A DNA stretch of 64,000 nucleotides from Bacteriovoracaceae bacterium. Lineage in GTDB: Bacteria; Bdellovibrionota; Bacteriovoracia; Bacteriovoracales; Bacteriovoracaceae. A program made the position numbers and the translations under genes. Shown here piece by piece: positions 57,777 to 64,000 of this stretch. Below the pieces are notes generated by a model. It was not told where the DNA came from. It was given only the letters and a program-made list of their open reading frames with translations, and made no database searches. The stretch is from positions 62,001 through 126,000 of the forward strand of contig CANFVK010000006.1 in assembly GCA_947450475.1 (NCBI GenBank). Reading direction: 5' to 3'. Within the stretch, counting starts at the first letter, position 1. The number at the start of each line of letters is the position of its first letter.

Positions 57777-57832
57777 AATCTACTAAATATTATCAAAAAT
57801 TATTCACAAAACAGATGCAGTAAAGTAATGAG

Positions 57833-57855
57833 TTATCCACAAAAAAGGTGGATAA
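57833..57855. other. inverted pair of DnaA boxes
   Basis: TTATCCAC and GTGGATAA form a perfect 8-bp inverted repeat around AAAAAAG, so a TTATCCACA box faces a TTATCCACC box on the opposite strand. Confidence 0.8.
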
Positions 57856-58163
57856 TTCATTTAATTTAGCCCCAAAAATTAATCAATGAAATATTTAAAC
57901 AAAATTATCAATAATTCACAAAAAATAATCCACAATGTGAACAAGAAAGTGGAAAACTTTAAATTAAGAAAGTAAAAAAAGTCCCAAAAAAGCAATCTTA
58001 GAAGTTATGTGAAAAGGCCGTGGGAATAACGTGATCAAATAAGAGATTAAACCAGTATAAAAAAAGAATATACGGCCCTAATCCAATAATAGATCCAAAG
58101 TTGTTCTCTATTATAAAGGTTCTAATTTTTGTTAACTAATTAAAAACAAGAAGCTTTCTAGGT

Positions 58164-58220
58164 TTATCCACTTTTCCACAGTGTAATAAGAAAAGTATTA
58201 ATAATAATAAATAATATATA
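58164..58220 (+). other. DnaA box pair followed by AT-rich candidate unwinding element
   Basis: TTATCCACT and TTTTCCACA overlap by one base, are followed by GTG, then a stretch with AGTATTAATAATAATAAAT-type trinucleotides up to 58220. This box-spacer-trio layout resembles the DnaA-trio unwinding element described in Bacillus. Assigned by eye. Confidence 0.55.
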
Positions 58221-58324
58221 GGCAAAGATGACCTTAAATTTTTAAACTTATCTCAGCTCTTCAAGCTTGCAAACATTTCTCGATAACGATAGAACAAAGG
58301 TCAAATAAAATTATAGGAAAAAAT

Positions 58325-59440
58325 ATGCTCGTTAAAATATCTGTAGCGGATCTAAAAGATTCTCTTAATAAAATATTAAGTGTTGTAGACAAAAAAAATA
58401 CCAGATTAATACTAAATTTTATTCAAATCCAAGCAGTAGAAAATAAAATAGAAATGACTGCAACCGACCTAGAGGTATCAGCAAAAATAACAACGACCTG
58501 CTTAGTGGAAAAACCAGGCACATTTTGTGTAAATGCTAAAAATATATTTGATATTGTGAAAGAACTTCCAGACAAAGAATTAACCATTGAACTTACTGAA
58601 GGATCAAATAGCCTTAAATTATCTTGTGATAATATTAATTTCACTTTGCTTATTTATACAAGTGAAGAATTCCCGCATCTTCAATTTAGCACAAATGGAA
58701 ACGAGTTTGTTTTGAATTCAAATAAAATTTTAGAAATTATAAACAAAACATCTCATGCCATTTCAAATGATGAAACTAGGCTATTTCTAAATGGTATATA
58801 CTTACAAGAAGTCGATGGTAAGTTGCGATCAGTAGCTACAGATGGGTATAGATTAGCATTAGTAGAAACTGAATTAGACAATAAGGCAATTGAAGCACTG
58901 ATTAATGGGATAATTATTCCTAAAAAGGGTGTTTTGGAACTTAAAAAAATTGCAGAAACATATCCAGAACAAAAAATAGGAATATCGGTCGATGAATCAT
59001 TTATTTATTTAAATGCAAATAACACTTACCTTCTAGCAATTAGATTAATTGCTAAAGAATATTTAAAATATCAGGCAGTAATACCTAAAAAAAGCTCGTT
59101 TTACGCCGATGTTGAAAAAAATGCCATTATGAACGCTGTTAAGAGAATTAAGATAATGGCTAATGAGAGATCAAATGGTGTTAAATTAATTTTAAATGAA
59201 AACGAAATGGTCGTAGCAGCAAATCATCCTTCACTTGGTGAAGCACAGGAAAAAATACAGATAAATTATTCTGGTAAAAATTTTGAAATCGGTTTTAATG
59301 CTAAATTTTTAATTGAAGCACTCTCTATTTTTGCAGATGAAGAAGTTAGAATGGAATTTAATAATGAATTAAGTCCAGTAGCTATAAAATCAGCAAAAAA
59401 TCATAACTATCTATGCATTGTTATGCCACTAAAGCTTTAA
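58325..59440 (+). CDS. dnaN: DNA polymerase III beta clamp
   Basis: This 371-residue sliding clamp has three repeated domains and the family features: LKDSLNKILSVVDKKNT at the N-terminus, ATDLEVSAKI, FLNGIYLQEVDGKLRSVATDGYRLA in parts, and the C-terminal YLCIVMPLKL. ATG follows AGGAAAAA. Length is standard. It precedes recF by 6 bp. Confidence 0.97.
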   Translation: MLVKISVADLKDSLNKILSVVDKKNTRLILNFIQIQAVENKIEMTATDLEVSAKITTTCLVEKPGTFCVNAKNIFDIVKELPDKELTIELTEGSNSLKLSCDNINFTLLIYTSEEFPHLQFSTNGNEFVLNSNKILEIINKTSHAISNDETRLFLNGIYLQEVDGKLRSVATDGYRLALVETELDNKAIEALINGIIIPKKGVLELKKIAETYPEQKIGISVDESFIYLNANNTYLLAIRLIAKEYLKYQAVIPKKSSFYADVEKNAIMNAVKRIKIMANERSNGVKLILNENEMVVAANHPSLGEAQEKIQINYSGKNFEIGFNAKFLIEALSIFADEEVRMEFNNELSPVAIKSAKNHNYLCIVMPLKL

Positions 59441-59446
59441 GATTAC

Positions 59447-63068
<3,622 letters not shown>

Positions 63069-63087
63069 GAATTAAGGAAGATAAAAT

Positions 63088-64000
63088 ATGTCAGATGAAA
63101 GCAATTCTCCTATAAATCACGGAAACATCACTCCAGTCATCATTCAAGATGAAATGAAAAATTGTTACCTAGATTATGCTATGTCAGTTATTGTCGGGCG
63201 AGCCTTGCCAGATGTTAGAGATGGTATGAAGCCAGTTCATCGCAGAGTTTTGTTTGCGATGGATAGTTTGAATAATTATCACAATAAACCATTTTTAAAA
63301 TCGGCCAGAGTGGTCGGTGATATCATTGGTAAGTACCACCCTCATGGTGATTCAGCAGTCTATGGTGCTATCGTACGCTTGGCTCAAGATTTTTCTATGC
63401 GCTATCCACTTGTAGATGGACAAGGAAATTTTGGTTCAATTGATGGCGATAATGCTGCAGCGATGAGGTACACCGAAATCCGTATGAAAAAACTTACGGA
63501 AGAGATGATGGCCGACTTACAAAAGGAAACTGTTGATTGGCAACCGAACTATGACGACTCATTAATAGAGCCCAAAGTCCTTCCAACTAAAGTTCCAAAT
63601 CTACTCATAAATGGTTCTTCAGGTATTGCTGTTGGGATGGCAACCAATATTCCTCCACATAATTTGTCAGAGGTAATGAACGGCTTATTATTGCTCATTG
63701 ATAATCCTACTGGAACAAGCATTGATGATTTAATGAAGGTAATACCTGGACCGGATTTCCCAACGGCAGGCGCCATTCACGGAACTGAAGGAATTCGATC
63801 TGCCTATCATACTGGTAGAGGTGTTTTACAAATTCGTGCAAAGTTAGATGTCGAACATAATGCTAAAAAAGATCGCGACAGCATAGTAATCACAGAACTT
63901 CCTTACCAGGTTAACAAAGCTAAGCTGATTGAGAGAATAGCTGAGCTAGTCAACGAAAAAGAAATTACTGGAATTTCTGATCTTCGAGATGAGTCTTCTC
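63088..64000 (+). CDS. gyrA: DNA gyrase subunit A, 3' part outside window
   Basis: About 304 residues are inside the window; the ORF track missed it because the right edge cuts it. ATG is at 63088, with AAGGAAG upstream. Early motifs are [22 protein letters not shown] in parts, [13 protein letters not shown] and [10 protein letters not shown], where Tyr is the DNA-cleaving residue. The quinolone region keeps Ser at the position of E. coli 83 but has Gly at the position of Asp87. The gene forms one unit with gyrB. Confidence 0.96.
   Translation, partial: MSDESNSPINHGNITPVIIQDEMKNCYLDYAMSVIVGRALPDVRDGMKPVHRRVLFAMDSLNNYHNKPFLKSARVVGDIIGKYHPHGDSAVYGAIVRLAQDFSMRYPLVDGQGNFGSIDGDNAAAMRYTEIRMKKLTEEMMADLQKETVDWQPNYDDSLIEPKVLPTKVPNLLINGSSGIAVGMATNIPPHNLSEVMNGLLLLIDNPTGTSIDDLMKVIPGPDFPTAGAIHGTEGIRSAYHTGRGVLQIRAKLDVEHNAKKDRDSIVITELPYQVNKAKLIERIAELVNEKEITGISDLRDESS

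Larger units (their letters stand above)
57777..58324. other. oriC, dnaA-dnaN intergenic region
   Basis: The only gene-free stretch over 300 bp. It is very AT-rich and has at least eight DnaA-box-like 9-mers. The perfect ones (TTATNCACA) are TTATTCACA at 57800 and TTATCCACA at 57833. One-mismatch ones include TTATCCACC (reverse, 57847), TAATTCACA (57912), TAATCCACA (57926), TTGTTCACA (reverse, 57936), TTATCCACT (58164) and TTTTCCACA (58172). An AT-only stretch follows at 58196-58220. Boxes form two clusters with a roughly 220-bp gap between. Leftward and rightward genes diverge from this neighbourhood. Confidence 0.9.

Overview
This window spans the replication-origin region of an AT-rich Gram-negative bacterial chromosome. 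An outer membrane is indicated by several C-terminal-aromatic beta-barrel proteins, an LptF/LptG-type permease, a Kazal-domain lipoprotein and FadL/PorV-like motifs. Many secreted proteins of unknown family, a patatin lipase, a papain-like protease, a haem-sensing chemotaxis receptor, and a bactofilin next to parAB suggest a delta-proteobacteria-like lineage, most plausibly Bdellovibrionota (the Bacteriovorax side). That assignment is inference from gene content and was not tested by any search.

Layout. 1-13.7 kb: partial mrp ATPase gene, HAMP-only membrane protein, lytic transglycosylase, prs-pth-ychF behind a tRNA-Gln, a PBP1b-type peptidoglycan synthase, an outer-membrane barrel, a haem-type MCP and a large secreted protein. 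13.7-22.5 kb: priA, galU, a FadL-like barrel, a CFI-box helical protein overlapping an LptF/LptG permease, then def-fmt-rpe. 22.5-31 kb: histidine degradation (hutH-hutU and a separate hutI) interrupted by two secreted proteins (DUF333-like and papain-like), followed by a Kazal lipoprotein, a TlpA-like thioredoxin and a tiny pseudopilin-like protein. 31-41.3 kb: glpK, radA, ligA, an HTH/coiled-coil protein coupled to an outer-membrane barrel, a patatin and a 725-residue secreted protein.

41.4-56 kb is a long leftward block ending at the origin. In transcription order it holds rpmH-rnpA-yidD-yidC-mnmE-mnmG-rsmG-parA-parB, a bactofilin gene, and the ATP synthase genes b'-b-delta-alpha-gamma-beta-epsilon (the a and c subunits are not here). 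56-64 kb reads rightward: dnaA, a 548-bp oriC with DnaA boxes and an AT-rich unwinding candidate, dnaN, recF, gyrB and partial gyrA. Two identical parS-like 16-mers lie beside mnmG. The genes therefore cover origin firing, segregation, supercoiling, translation accessory functions, membrane insertion and energy conversion, all co-oriented with the presumed replication forks.

The most unusual signal is a family of five near-identical 16-bp palindromes (TGGTYCYATAGRACCA). Four are spaced 33-39 bp apart inside the mnmE coding region, where they encode an extra segment, and one forms the stem of the parB terminator. mnmE also has a degenerate GTPase G4 motif. No CRISPR, rRNA, insertion sequence or integrated phage was seen. 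Apart from oriC no gene-free stretch exceeds 300 bp.
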